Translations under genes and position numbers: made by a program
Shown here: piece after piece, positions 46,455 through 56,859 of the stretch
Layout: every line of letters begins with the position of its first letter
Numbering within the stretch: the stretch's first letter is position 1
Origin: Platycnemis pennipes
Lineage: Eukaryota; Arthropoda; Insecta; Odonata; Platycnemididae
DNA: 64,000 nucleotides
Direction of reading: 5' to 3'
Assembly: GCA_933228895.1 (NCBI GenBank)
Contig: OW121853.1
Span: forward strand, 124,082,133 to 124,146,132
Notes under the pieces: generated by a model
The model's database searches: none
The model's input: the letters and a program-made list of their open reading frames with translations, nothing else
Told to the model about the DNA's origin: nothing

Positions 46455-46769
46455 GGTTGTGTTTGAAACATCCGGGATTATCTCGAATTGGTAACCAAGG
46501 ATCCACGTGGTATAAACACGAATGATTCCCAAATTTGGTGCGTTAAAACCGCTGATTATAACCTCATTCATTGTTACATTTGTGTTTTATCTTTACACTT
46601 GTGTCTGGAGAATCTATAGTCGAGATAGAGGAGAAAAACTCAATAGAAAACAATTAATGGTATTGTAACGAGCGATTCAGACACACCAACTATGCAAACC
46701 ATTCGTGTTTGTTCCACACGACTCCTTGGTTACCTATCCGAGGTAATCACGACGGTTTCAAACACAACC
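46455..46769. repeat. Foldback with ~70-bp imperfect inverted arms
   Basis: Arm 46455-46524 (ggttgtgtttgaaac ... aacacgaatg) and arm 46700-46769 (cattcgtgttt ... gtttcaaacacaacc) are imperfect reverse complements around a ~175 bp centre. It has no coding capacity, so it is probably a non-autonomous foldback/MITE. A smaller inverted structure with similar words lies at 50640-50760. Confidence 0.65.
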
Positions 46770-47225
46770 GCCCAGGTCCCGTTCAGTTTTCTTGAATGTA
46801 AAGAGGAAGTAGGAGACCTTGTCTCACTCCGGAGATAATGTATTCATTAAAACAGTGACTGAAATGAATTCGTTAACTTGAAAATACTCTTCAGAGTATT
46901 TTACTCGACTTGAACTTTGCCATAGAAGAGACACTTTTCTCTTTTAAATGCCTCACATTGACACAGTTTCCCCATTTGCTTGAGTAAGAAATGTAGTCAT
47001 GCTTCATCAACATTATCTCTAGTATTTAACCTATATCAATAATTGGTTTTTGGATAGACCCTCGTATCCCCTGCCGATCATAAATTACCCCTCTCTAACC
47101 AATCAATGCATCCTACACCATTTCTCTCTCAGCCCACTTCCTCATTTCATGGCACAGAAAAACGCTATTCTCCCCTCCCCCTCTACTTTCCAACATTATT
47201 TCATTTGTCATTTCAACTTCAGCGT
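46770..47225. other. No recognised feature
   Basis: AT-rich sequence leading into the Penelope-like fragment. No repeat match was seen. Confidence 0.4.
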
Positions 47226-47820
47226 CCTTCAGATGTCAATGATTTTAATAAAACAAACTTTTACTGTGACTGTGATGGGGTTTACGTCGGACAGACATCC
47301 AGGAATTTTAACACGCGGACCAAGGAACATTTTAAAGCTTTCAATACTAAATGTGACAAGAAAAGTAATTTTGCTAAACATTTAATTGATAATGACCACC
47401 AGAGTGATTTTAATGTTAATATATTATCGGAGACGAGAGCTCAATTCTAGAGAGCAATTGGAAATTTTAAAGAAAATGGGTGACCCTGGGGCAACACTCA
47501 TCAATGAGTATTTGTTTCCCACCTCCTCCCCGATCCTCAAGGCAGTTGCTTCCCTTTCCCTATCCTCAGACCTCCTCACATCGGCTTGCAACTCGCCAGG
47601 CAGTTCTACCCATAGTCCTCCCTAATTCACCACCCCCCCCTTCCCCTCCCTCTCCTCCTATCCCAACCCCCCCCCTCTGGTTGTTGGCTGGTATATATAG
47701 AGAGTTCGCACCACGTATTTTTACCTGATGATGACGGTTATTCGGTCGTAGTTTGTTTAAAACATTTTTTGCGGTGTTTTGTAAAAGTTTGTTTTATTAA
47801 AATCATTGCCTATGGAATAC
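47226..47820 (+). pseudogene. Penelope-like element 3' fragment with GIY-YIG endonuclease
   Basis: The frame ending at 47450 contains NKTNFYCDCDGVYVGQTSRN, then TRTKEHFKAFN and NFAKHLIDNDHQSDFNVNIL. This is the GIY-YIG-type endonuclease C-terminal to the RT in Penelope-like elements (CDC-x-YVGQTxR, KEH, HL---H). A Pro/Ser-rich downstream stretch and a tail with cctgatgatgacggttattc and ggtcgtagtttg follow, also typical. RT is absent. A 27-bp block (47238-47264) recurs as an exact reverse complement at 47781-47807. Confidence 0.8.
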
Positions 47821-48738
47821 CACCAAGTGACCGAAGATAGAGTTTTATTTAGTCCTTCAGATGCCTTACAATTTGGTCTATTCAGCTCCTCCGAATTTTC
47901 CCAACCGTCTTCTTCTTTCCTATCATTCTTAAATCCTCTCCTACCGTCTAATAGTTTCCGTTCTTCACCGCACATTGATCTCAAAAGAACCCCAACAGCG
48001 CTGATAATCCTTCCCTAAATACCAAACTTCGGCTCAACAATAAACAATGCCCTGTTCAATGCTAAATGAGTCACTTGCGTTTTGCATGAGAGTTGAAAAA
48101 TTATTTAACACGCGCTGCTCATGATAGTGATGGATCTGACATCCCGCCGAGTTATTCGCTACCGGAATTCATGGAGGAGTCAGGGTGCCTTCCCTTCACC
48201 ACCCGGCTTCCCTATCCCTCGCTCTTTCCCTGCGGGGGCCCGCCGCGACCTTTCCAAGGGCCTTCGGTTCTTTCCTGCCAATTAAAAATTTCTTCCACCC
48301 GAAAGTAGGTCAAATGTTTTTGTTCCACGGAGTAATTTCACGGTTGGACGCCGTTGTTGACTGCTCAATTTAAACTGTGCGATTAGCGGTCGGGAATAAA
48401 ATCTTTTGTTTGCCATTTCGGAAATAGACGGAAACTTTATAAACCAGAAGGACATTTTCAAATGCGACTCTTTCATCCTATTGACTCTCTAACAGGATAA
48501 AATTTCAGACCACAATAAGAGGCCCTTTTTACCGTAATAAAATCGCATGAATCGTATGACGAAGGATTATTACCGCTTATAGCACACGAAATTAAATTCA
48601 GTTGCGTTGTTTGGATACAAAATCCTGTAGATTCCCTTGGGCCATCGTCATCATTCTCTAAAGTAAATTCCTTGTCGTTGTAGCCATGTCTCTCCCTTAT
48701 CATTGCTGTTTCTTCATATTTCCATATGACTGCAGGTC
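47821..48738. other. No recognised feature
   Basis: Open frames on both strands (47757-48018, 48093-48308, 48473-48847) overlap each other and lack recognisable motifs. Confidence 0.4.
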
Positions 48739-48740
48739 CA

Positions 48741-49278
48741 ATGGGGGCGTTTACTCGGAACCGAAATCGCAATTTTGTACACGAAATCGTTAGATAGAAA
48801 CGAAAATCGAATTTTAGTGAAAAAATTAATCTTCTAACCACAACCATTCACTCATAAATCAAAAATTAAAATAAGCAAAAGGTGACGCCCACCGAAAATG
48901 CTGCTGTGATAACATTGACGTCATTTTCCTCCCGTCCTTGGCTGCTTTCAGGGGAGGGGGAAGGGAGTGGAGGGGGGTTCTCGGAAGGTCTGCTCGCACA
49001 GATGCTGTCGAAATCGCTCCCATTGGCCGAGTCAGCTGTGTCCCCCCCATTGCGATAAGGCGAAGTAGCTTCGCGGGCTCAGTTGTGATTGGACGAAGTA
49101 GATATACGTCAGAGGTTGCACCACACCCACTTTTCCGAAAGGGTTAAAAACATCAGTTTTTCGCCGCTTATAACTCGGGAAATAATTGTCGGATCAGAAA
49201 ACGGAAAAATAAGGGTCCTTTTATTTTACAAACTCTATCAGATTCGGCAATAAAAAAATATGGTAAACGACCCCATTC
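48741..49278 (+). repeat. MITE-like repeat D, full copy
   Basis: Complete copy, aatgggggcgtttactcgg to ggtaaacgaccccatt. Same internal landmarks as 34935-35471. The right flank abuts an RTE-like fragment in reverse orientation. Confidence 0.8.
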
Positions 49279-49279
49279 A

Positions 49280-49710
49280 TTGAATATCGTCTTAAAATGA
49301 GAATTTCTGGGACGCCCTCTTGGTTTCCTTCCAAGTACTTTTTCCTTAAAAACATTGGTCAAAAAACTGTTGTGCCTTAATATATATTCCACCAGCTTCG
49401 CTCCCCTTTCATTAATTGCATTTAAGAGAGACCTCTTCTCTTTCACTGAAGCAAGCACTTCGTCATTAGTTTTTCACTCTATCCAGCTCGTTGTTGTAAG
49501 TATCCTCCATATCCACATTTCTGCTGCTTCTAGTGTCTTATTATTTGCTTTTACGATTGTCCATGTCTCACACTCGTAAGTTAATACACTCCGTAAAAAT
49601 GCTTTAGCAAATGTTGTTCTTACTTCATTACTTAAGTGACCATTTGTAAATAAATTCCTTTTATTTTGAAATGCTTGTTTTGCGCACCTTGTTTTGGCTT
49701 TGGCCATTTT
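49280..49710 (-). pseudogene. RTE-like RT C-terminus, second subfamily
   Basis: Two minus-strand frames read CAKQAFQNKRNLFTNGHLS, FLRSVLTYECETWTIVKANN, LEAAEMWIWRILTTTSWIE and then SVKEKRSLLNAINERGAKLV, YILRHNSFLTNVFKEKVLGR, KPRGRPRN. The order is that of the RTE C-terminus, but residues differ clearly from the main family (E-W-R-A-A version), so it is another lineage. A stop or frameshift separates the two frames near 49465. Confidence 0.75.
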
Positions 49711-49844
49711 CGGCGATTAATGGAATGATTTTGTATCTCAAATTTTGCATCCAGGGAGAAGGACACATGCATGAAAATAGGAGGATAAACAGAAAAAAAT
49801 ATGAACTAGCATACCTTAGCATTGAAATGTTGATGGCATGCAAT

Positions 49845-50055
49845 ATTTAGGAATGCCAACATTCTAATAGTGCATGGTTCCAATACACAATTAATTGAAT
49901 TTACTGAGAAAATTAATATCCTGCATTCGTCTATGTCGTTAAGTCTGTAACCGCACATAAAGGAACTTCAGAGAGATAGGAAAGTTGTAAGGAAGGAAAT
50001 GGAATGTTAAATGAAAGGGTGTAGAGAAATCCGGCATCGAAATTTGCCTGCTCTT
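49845..50055. other. No recognised feature
   Basis: Short AT-rich spacer without recognisable content. Confidence 0.4.
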
Positions 50056-50250
50056 AACGAACGGCGCCAAGGTGACCATGGCCTAACGTCCCATCCGACG
50101 GACGGAGCACTGCACTTGAATTTCCTCCACACATTACTAAAGTAGGCGCCGGTTCACCAGTGAATTATAACTTCCATTGTCGGGATTCGATCCCGGGCCA
50201 GGTGAGACGTCAGTACTCTGGCTACCAAGCCTACCCGACCGATTCAATAT
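50056..50250 (-). mobile_element. tRNA-derived SINE (family shared with 54395-54615)
   Basis: On the minus strand the tRNA-like head contains ggtaggcttggtagccagag (A-box side) and ggcccgggatcgaatcccga (B box). A body follows with accggcgcctac and ctccgtccgtcggatgggac. The internal cgtcccatccgacgg block identifies the family. Confidence 0.7.
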
Positions 50251-51210
50251 CTTACGCAAAAACTATCCCTGGTAATACAAATGTTTATTTCCCGCAAGCA
50301 AATGATAATGTTATCGCTTTAAGGGTCTCAATATCGTTTTTCATCGGATGTTTATTTTGAAGGGAGTCATTTGGTTACACGGCACATTTTTAACGCTATC
50401 CGTACAAAAAAACAGGCTCAAGAAATTTCTGCTTTTCCACTATATCTGCTCATTGTTTCTATGAGCTTATTGCTCTATTTTATGACCTCGACTATAATTT
50501 CCTCGGTGGAAAGTTTTCCCATTTGTTTATAAGATTTTGTTGACGTCAATGCCTCTTTGTAAAATGATAAAAGTTGCGATGATTAGAATATAATGAATGA
50601 AAGTCTATTAAAAAATAAGAACGCAGATGAGGGATCTGGGGGGTTAGCTTGAAACTTTCGAGATAGATTCCGATACGGAATAATCCCGAACGCAATGTAA
50701 AAACACACAATTGAGTCCTTAGCGTCCTTAGTTACGTACCGGAATCAATCTCGAACGATTCGAGTTCACCCTCATTTCGCGTGGGTACTATCACTTTTGC
50801 TGACACGACTACTGACTGTCAAAACTACTTTCATTCTTGACTAGAAATTCTCACATGCTGAATATTCAACATTTTCTCTATTTCTATTAACAAACTGTTC
50901 GTATGTTAAAACTAAAATGGTGAGATTCTCCAGAAAAAAGAACGATAGGGTACTATAGATCGAGGAGTTTGGTTTCTTGGGGAGCACTTTCGACGAAGTT
51001 TGGGCAAAGTGATGATGACGTTAGAAGATAGATTACTCTGGCTAAGAAGTCGTCCATCATTAGAAGAGAAATTCCTCCAAGACCTTGAGCAAATACGAAT
51101 AGGAAAGGTAAAGTGGAGAGCTGGTACGTGATCGAAGTGTAGAATGGATCCAAGACTTAGATGAAAACGAAAGGCTCGATTGGATGGTTTTGAGACTTGG
51201 GAGTCCTGGG
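50251..51210. other. No gene; small inverted structure
   Basis: At about 50645-50760, ttcgagatagattccg faces cggaatcaatctcgaa. This may be a decayed relative of the foldback at 46455-46769. No gene was identified. Confidence 0.4.
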
Positions 51211-51212
51211 GG

Positions 51213-51290
51213 ATAATAATAAAAGGTCTTTATTGGGGGTAGATTGAGACAAAACTGTCCCTTCTGCCATCTAACCCCTCATCAAACTAA
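51213..51290 (-). mobile_element. CR1/Jockey-type 3' UTR tail fragment
   Basis: The reverse strand reads gatggcagaagggacagttt, ctcaatctacccccaataaa, gacctttt and attattatcc. A poly(A)-signal-like aataaa plus an (att)n tail is the same layout as the 3' end at 60900-60965. A related block is at ~40508. Confidence 0.55.
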
Positions 51291-52718
51291 TTAAAAAAAC
51301 AAATGATTGCCATGATTAAAACAAATATATGTGAGGTTTAAAAAATTAAACATATAAGTATATAATTTGAGGAATTAAAGAATGATTAATGGAAAAAAAG
51401 AAATATGTACACAATATGTCAATATTGAACAAAAAATAAATTACGGCGTGTGAAAGTATTTGCAACTGTGGGGAAAAACGTGAGGATGATTATAATTACA
51501 GTGTTTACGAAAAACCCACTGCTGGAAAACACCCACACAATGAGGTGGGTGAAAACCTCTCTTTTTCCTATTTTTTCACACCTTCTTGTGGGTGTTTTCA
51601 CCTGTGGAAAACCTGCGAAATCCTACTGATAGTATAGCTAGTGTTTAAAAACAAACAAATATAATAGTAAATGGAAAAGGTAGTAGATAAAATATAAAAT
51701 GAAAGAAAAAAAGAGAGGATGGAAAGTGGGAGGAGGATGCTGAGTGGGAAACAAAGTGCTGAGCATGGAGGGGCAGAAGGGACGTTACTGGCGAAATTAG
51801 GAGGAGGTACAGTAGGGAGATAGAACCAGTTGGTGGTATATTGGGATGCCAAAGACCGTTATCGGAGGTAGAATGTGATAAGTAAGAGGTAGGAAAAGAG
51901 GTTTTATTTTGGATAGCATGAAGAGAGGTGAGGTACAAGTTGATCTGAAGAGAGAGAAATACTGTAATGTAAGACGCTATAAATTTAATTTGAAAAATTA
52001 AAGAGGTATCAAAAAATACAATGCAAAGAAGAGTAGAATACTTCAGTCAAGCCTACCGTGGCCGATAGAAAACTCACGAAAAAACATAAAAACATCGACA
52101 TTAAAATTTTTACAACCCTTACCACATCAATGCATAAAATTCGCTGCAATGCAAGGGACAGAAAAAAGGGAGCAGCATCACGACGGAAACCGGTCAAGGT
52201 CATCAGAAATGAGGTCAAAGGAAGATTCTCAGGAGGGGAGCTACATTGAGGATTTCTTGAATTTGAATATCATAAGAGAGACCTTCAGTAAAAGATAAGC
52301 GTTCCACAGCACAGTTATACAGGGCTCCAAAACCCTTTGCGGGGAGACTGCAATTATATCGAACTTTAATTCAAAGCGAAGATCGTGTGTTTTACGAAAA
52401 AGTAAATTATCATTCTCAAAGGACAAGGAGATAGATGGCGAAGACGGATACCAATTAGAGTGGGGTGTGTTTTGTGAGTCTTTGGGGGTGAGCTAGGCAC
52501 GTTACACATGGTAAGGCTGATACTATTCCAAGGGGGATGGTAAAAATCTCCCATGAAGCCCAATTACGGTGGCTTGCTTAATTCACGAGGGAAAGATTTG
52601 CTTGAAATACTTCCCTACATTCAAAGTAAACTTTAGCGCAAGACGAACCAAATCGTGAGGTTGTTCGTGGGCACACTTTTTGAAAAAGAGTGAGGAGAAT
52701 TTAGTTCCAAACACTTTA
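51291..52718. other. No recognised feature
   Basis: Contains a small inverted pair (gaaaacacccaca at ~51527 against tgtgggtgttttc at ~51588). Otherwise there is no supported gene or repeat. Confidence 0.4.
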
Positions 52719-52720
52719 GC

Positions 52721-53014
52721 TAACAATCTGTTGATGATCGTGATTTAACGGTTGCAGAGAGGAGAGTGAAACTGTCGTTTGACTTGAGACAACGTGGAAA
52801 GACCGGAAGATCCGACGCTAAAACGGAGTAACGCAACGCAAACATCCGATCGAGAGAATAATACAATTTCAATGGAAACCAAAGTAGCTGCTACGTTGAC
52901 ATCATGCATTTGTGGGTCATCCGGGTGACTGATACTTTTAAATGCCTGCCCGTGGCCCAATGACTTTTATCGTTAATAATTATGCTCTCGCAAACATGTG
53001 CCCAAAATTATGAA
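52721..53014 (+). repeat. Isolated copy of the CR1/Jockey element's 5' end (294 bp)
   Basis: 294 bp matching 56436-56729 with about four substitutions (~98.6% by eye), no gaps and abrupt ends. At 56436 this block is the 5' terminus of a retrotransposon; here nothing of that element follows. It therefore carries a presumed internal promoter/5' UTR alone. A minus-strand frame is conserved in both copies (71 codons) but resembles no known protein. Confidence 0.8.
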
Positions 53015-53262
53015 ATAACAATTAGTAGCATAGAGTTCTCATACACCATTTTTGATTCATGATATAAGCTTTATGATTGTGACACTAAATTATGAGGTCA
53101 CAGATCAGATAGTGTAGTATAAAGCCGAAACACAAGTAGTGGTCAGTAAATCTTATTTTGAAAAGACCTAATTAAGCCTTAAAATGAAGCAGTTTCACCA
53201 AGTCACGGCAGATAAAATTGGAGTTATCAAGTGCCCCAAAGATGGTGCTAGAGCTCTACACG
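53015..53262. other. No recognised feature
   Basis: Short AT-rich spacer between the 5'-end repeat and the long inverted repeat. Confidence 0.4.
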
Positions 53263-53265
53263 CTT

Positions 53266-53682
53266 GGTTGTATACAGGGATGTGATCCGAAAAGGCAGTT
53301 TACGTTTCGTGCCGTACCTGGGAGGCACCGGAATTCGGATCCGAGCCTCGGCGTTGAAGGAGACCCAACCCTTCACCACGGGTGGTTTATAGCACCAACT
53401 GACCTGTCACACTATAGTTTATAACTTCTTAAAGTTAGACATAAATCGCACAATTATGTTCATCTTTGTGTTGTACTATTCACATTAATGAAAATGGTTT
53501 TATAAACACAGTTATACGATATATATTAACAATTTATGTATGTATAACTTTAAGATGTTATAAACTATAGTGTGTCTAGTCAGTTGGTGCTATAAACCAC
53601 CCGTGGTGAAGGTTTGGGTCTCCGTCAACGCCGAGGCTCGGACTCGTAGTGCCTTTTCGGATCACATCCCTGGTTATATAAC
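53266..53682. repeat. Long inverted repeat (arms ~140-170 bp)
   Basis: Left arm 53266-53437 and right arm 53542-53682 pair over most of their length: gggatgtgatccgaaaaggc with the inverse gccttttcggatcacatccc, the cgagcctcggcgttg block, ggtggtttatagcaccaact with agttggtgctataaaccacc, and actatagtttataac with its inverse. The left arm has a ~30 bp insert. The ~104 bp loop is AT-rich. It would form a strong hairpin if transcribed. Confidence 0.8.
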
Positions 53683-54394
53683 CGAATGAGCCCTGATAGA
53701 TCTGTCCAAAAGCACTCATGAGAGCTAAAAAAATCGTTTTTAATTGAGTGTGCGACGTGATCAGTTTGGAGGATAGCGAAAATGGTCGGGATCTTCTCGT
53801 CTTCGATCGACAGAGCACATCCTCCCAGTCCCTGGATCAGGAGGGCGTGAGAATTTCAATATATCGCATGGCCTACGTCATCGTTAAACTTGCGACCTTT
53901 CCCAGACCGACTAAGGCGCTCCTCTGTCCAATGACGATGTCTCTGCTTCCGAGGTTCTGGCTCCTGATTGGCCTTTTGGTTCAGGTCGATAAATATCAAG
54001 GATTAAGGTATGAGAAAGTAGTAACTTGAAAAATGGGCAACTTCCACATAGAGAAACGTTTAATACGACCAGGTTTCGCTTTTTAAGGCATCTTCCAGAC
54101 TGGAGATTAGCGCCTGCATGCCGTCAAACATTACAAGAGGAGGAAGATAACGATGTCCCTCCTCGACGGCCTCCTCTCATGTGATTACATCTTTCCCCAC
54201 CCCTGGCTCCCTCACCGTATTTTCCAAAACCCTCAGGCACTGAGGACAGTCCACAAGTTCTCCCCTTTTGGTTGGTTATTCAGGGGAGGCGACCGACAGC
54301 TGAGATCATTTACGCCATTTAGGTTAGGTGGATAATTGGGTAATGGTAGGAGTTTTCAGGAAACGGGGGAAGGGTGGAGAGAAACTCGGCGTCG

Positions 54395-54615
54395 GCATTA
54401 GCCTACTCTTAACGATAAGCTCCAAGGGGACCACGGCTTAACGTCCCATCCGACGGACGGAGTACTGGACTTGAAATGCCCTCCACAAGGCACTCGATGG
54501 CTCAAGTGGGGACCGGTTTTCCAGTGAAAAATCCGCCACTGCCGGGAATCGAACCCGGGCCAACGGGATGGGAGGCCAGTACTCTAGCCACCACACCAAC
54601 CTGATCCCCGTTCTC
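54395..54615 (-). mobile_element. tRNA-derived SINE, best copy
   Basis: The minus strand begins ggggatcaggttggtgtggt, has the A-box region gtggtggctagagtactgg and B box cccgggttcgattcccggc at tRNA-like spacing. Then follows ggcggatttttcactggaaa, accggtccccacttgagcc and the cgtccgtcggatgggac block. About 220 bp. Confidence 0.75.
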
Positions 54616-55245
54616 CCCTTTTTCCCTCACCCTTCATTCGTCAACCCGTCTCACCAACTTCGATCATCCATAGCTGCGGCGTGCCGAAGGCGCGCCGCGG
54701 ACCCATCAGCTGTCCCGGTGAGGGAATTCTCACTTTAACCAGCTTTATTACAGAAAATCAGGGGGATTTGGCGGTTGCATGTAATGTGACTATGTTTGTG
54801 TTGTTTGCGTGAAGTAGAAGCTTATAAACTATGAACAAGTTGAGGATTAAAACAATATTTACAAAGGTGGACATAGTGTCGCGCAAAGAAAACATTTTTT
54901 TGTGAGGGTACCCTCATTTTGCCATTTTATTTTATATTTTTATTTATTATTTTTTCCACACATTCCTCATTGGAAATGTATTTTTTTCTGCTTTTGAGGA
55001 GATTTTTTTTCCATTTTTTTCCATTATTTTCTCTTTTTTTTATTTTAATTTTTTTCTTTTCGTACAAAGCAACTTAAAAACTATGTAAAATATAACTGGG
55101 AGAATATAGAAAACCCGCGGGAAATGCGCACAGGCGCGGCGGGTGACAGGGGAAAATTTACCAGTAGGTGATGGCCGTAACAAGGGCCGCCCACCACCAC
55201 TCCTTCTGCCTCCCTATATAAGCTCGTACACACAGATATTTGTTA
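54616..55245. other. No gene; T-rich tract
   Basis: Interior of the inverted pair. 54890-55065 is strongly T-rich low-complexity sequence. No coding region was seen. Confidence 0.45.
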
Positions 55246-55425
55246 CCTAAAGATGCTGTAACAAGCGAAACCTGGTCGAAATAAACGTTTCTCTCTGTGG
55301 AAGTTTCCCACTTTCCAAGTTACTATTGAATTACGTTTCCACTCAATAACGCCTGAAACCTCAGGATTTGAATGAGAAAATATTTGCGCAGCAGTGAATT
55401 CAGCGATATGCTAAATTAAAGCGCA

Positions 55426-56066
55426 ACGGGGGCGTTTACTCGGAACCGATATCGCTATTTTGTACATGAAATCGTTAGATGGAAACGAAAAAAGAATTTT
55501 AGTGAAAAAATTAATCTTCTAACCACAACCATTCACTCATAAATCAAAAATTAAAATAAGCAAAAGGTGACGCCCACCGAAAATGCTGCTGTGATAACAT
55601 TGACGTCATTTTCCTCCCGTCCTTGACTGCTTTCAGGGGAGGGGAAGGGAGTGCAGGGGGATTCTCGGAAGGTCTGCTCGCACAGATGCTGTCGCAATCG
55701 TTCCGATTGGCCGAGTCAGCTGTGTCCCCCCATTGCGATAAGGCAAATTAGCTTCGCGGGCTCAGTTGTGATTCGACGAAGTCAATATAGGTACGTCAGA
55801 GTTTGCAGGAGACGTCCTTACGTGTTTGCAATCTTTATTCCGGTTATAAAAGGATACGGAGAGCTCTGTTTACATTATATTTTGACCGTAACCACGCCAT
55901 TTTAACCACGCCCACTTTTCCGAAAGGGTTAAAAACATCAGTTTTTCGCCGCTTATAACTCGGGAAATAATTGTCGGATCAAAAAAACGGAAAAATACGG
56001 GTCTTTTTATTTTACAAACTCTATCAGATTCGGCTGTAAAAAAATGTGGTAAACGACCCCATTCAG
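55426..56066 (+). repeat. MITE-like repeat D, full copy with a ~95-bp insertion
   Basis: Left terminus gggggcgtttactcgg, right terminus ggtaaacgaccccatt. Between gtttgca (55807) and ccacgccca (55904) there is extra sequence absent from the other copies (gtgtttgcaatctttattcc, ggatacggagagctctgttt, ttttgaccgtaa). The same extra block occurs alone at 61837-61908. Confidence 0.8.
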
Positions 56067-56157
56067 CGTTTATCTAGCTGATTTTGACTGTTTGAGCGTA
56101 TTATTAATCTAACTCAAGAAGGCTTTGTCAACTAATAGACGCAAAAGTTTATTATAT

Positions 56158-56432
56158 TTCGAAATGTGGTTCTACTTAAGAATGATGAAGACAAAATGGA
56201 TGGAACGAGTGACAGAAGTGAAGAAGTCCTAAGAATAGTGGGAGAGAAGAGAGGTTTGCTGAAAACTATAAAAAGATGACGGGACAACTTAATCGGCCAT
56301 ATCTTAAGACACGATGGCCTGATGAAGACAATCGTCGAAGGAAATGTGAACGGGAAAAATGGAAAAGGCCGGCCTCGTATGAGTTACATAGAACAGGTCG
56401 TAAAGGACGTGAAAGAGAAGAACTACGTTAAT
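56158..56432 (+). mobile_element. RTE-like fragment, left part, interrupted by the CR1/Jockey insertion
   Basis: gtggttctacttaagaatga, then decayed GEKRGLLKTIKR and HILRHDGLMKTIVEGNVNGK, ending at aactacgttaat. The fragment resumes at 60966 with atgaagaggtaggccgatag, which is exactly the next part of the RTE sequence. Confidence 0.85.
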
Positions 56433-56859
56433 CGTTAACAATCAGTTGACGATCGTGATTTAACGGTTGCAGAGAGGAGAGTGAAACTGTCGTTTGACTT
56501 GAGACAACGTGGAAAGACCGGAAGATCCGACGCTAAAACGGAGTAACGCAACGCAAACATCCGATCGAGAGAATAATACAATTTCAATGGAAACCAAAGT
56601 AGATGCTACGTTGACATCATGCATTTGTGGGTCATCCGGGTGACTGATACTTTTAAATGTCTGCCCGTGGCCCAATGACTTTTATCGTTAATAATTATGC
56701 TCTCGCAAACATGTGCCCAAAATTATGAAGTCAAGTCTTCAGTCAGTCTTCGAACCGAGAGGTTGTGTTCTCGCTCTCTCTCTCTCTTAGTTCGCTAGCG
56801 AAGTGAGTCATACCTTGTGCAGCGTGTGGCCGCCAAATTAAACGCGGCAGTGCTCAGCT

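Larger units (their letters stand above)
54019..55324. repeat. Inverted ~75-bp termini flanking 1.15 kb; Penelope-like tail motif
   Basis: Arm 54019-54094 (agtaacttgaaaaatgggca ... cgaccaggtttcgcttttta) and arm 55250-55324 (aagatgctgtaacaagcgaa ... ctttccaagttact) are imperfect reverse complements. The gcgaaacctggtcg-aataaacg motif is the sort seen at Penelope-like tails, and such elements often carry inverted terminal segments. No RT or endonuclease lies between; a SINE does. Confidence 0.6.

Noticed and set aside
52745..52960. Conserved 71-codon minus-strand gene, found again at 56460-56675
   Set aside because: Conservation is explained by the recent 294-bp duplication; it lies in a retrotransposon 5' UTR and resembles no known protein.
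54541..54615. Functional tRNA gene on the minus strand
   Set aside because: The tRNA-like part is continuous with a ~150 bp body that recurs at 50056-50250; SINE.
52721..56729. LTR pair of a ~4 kb retrotransposon
   Set aside because: The second copy is the 5' end of a non-LTR element with fixed boundaries, and the space between holds a MITE, SINE and hairpin instead of gag-pol.
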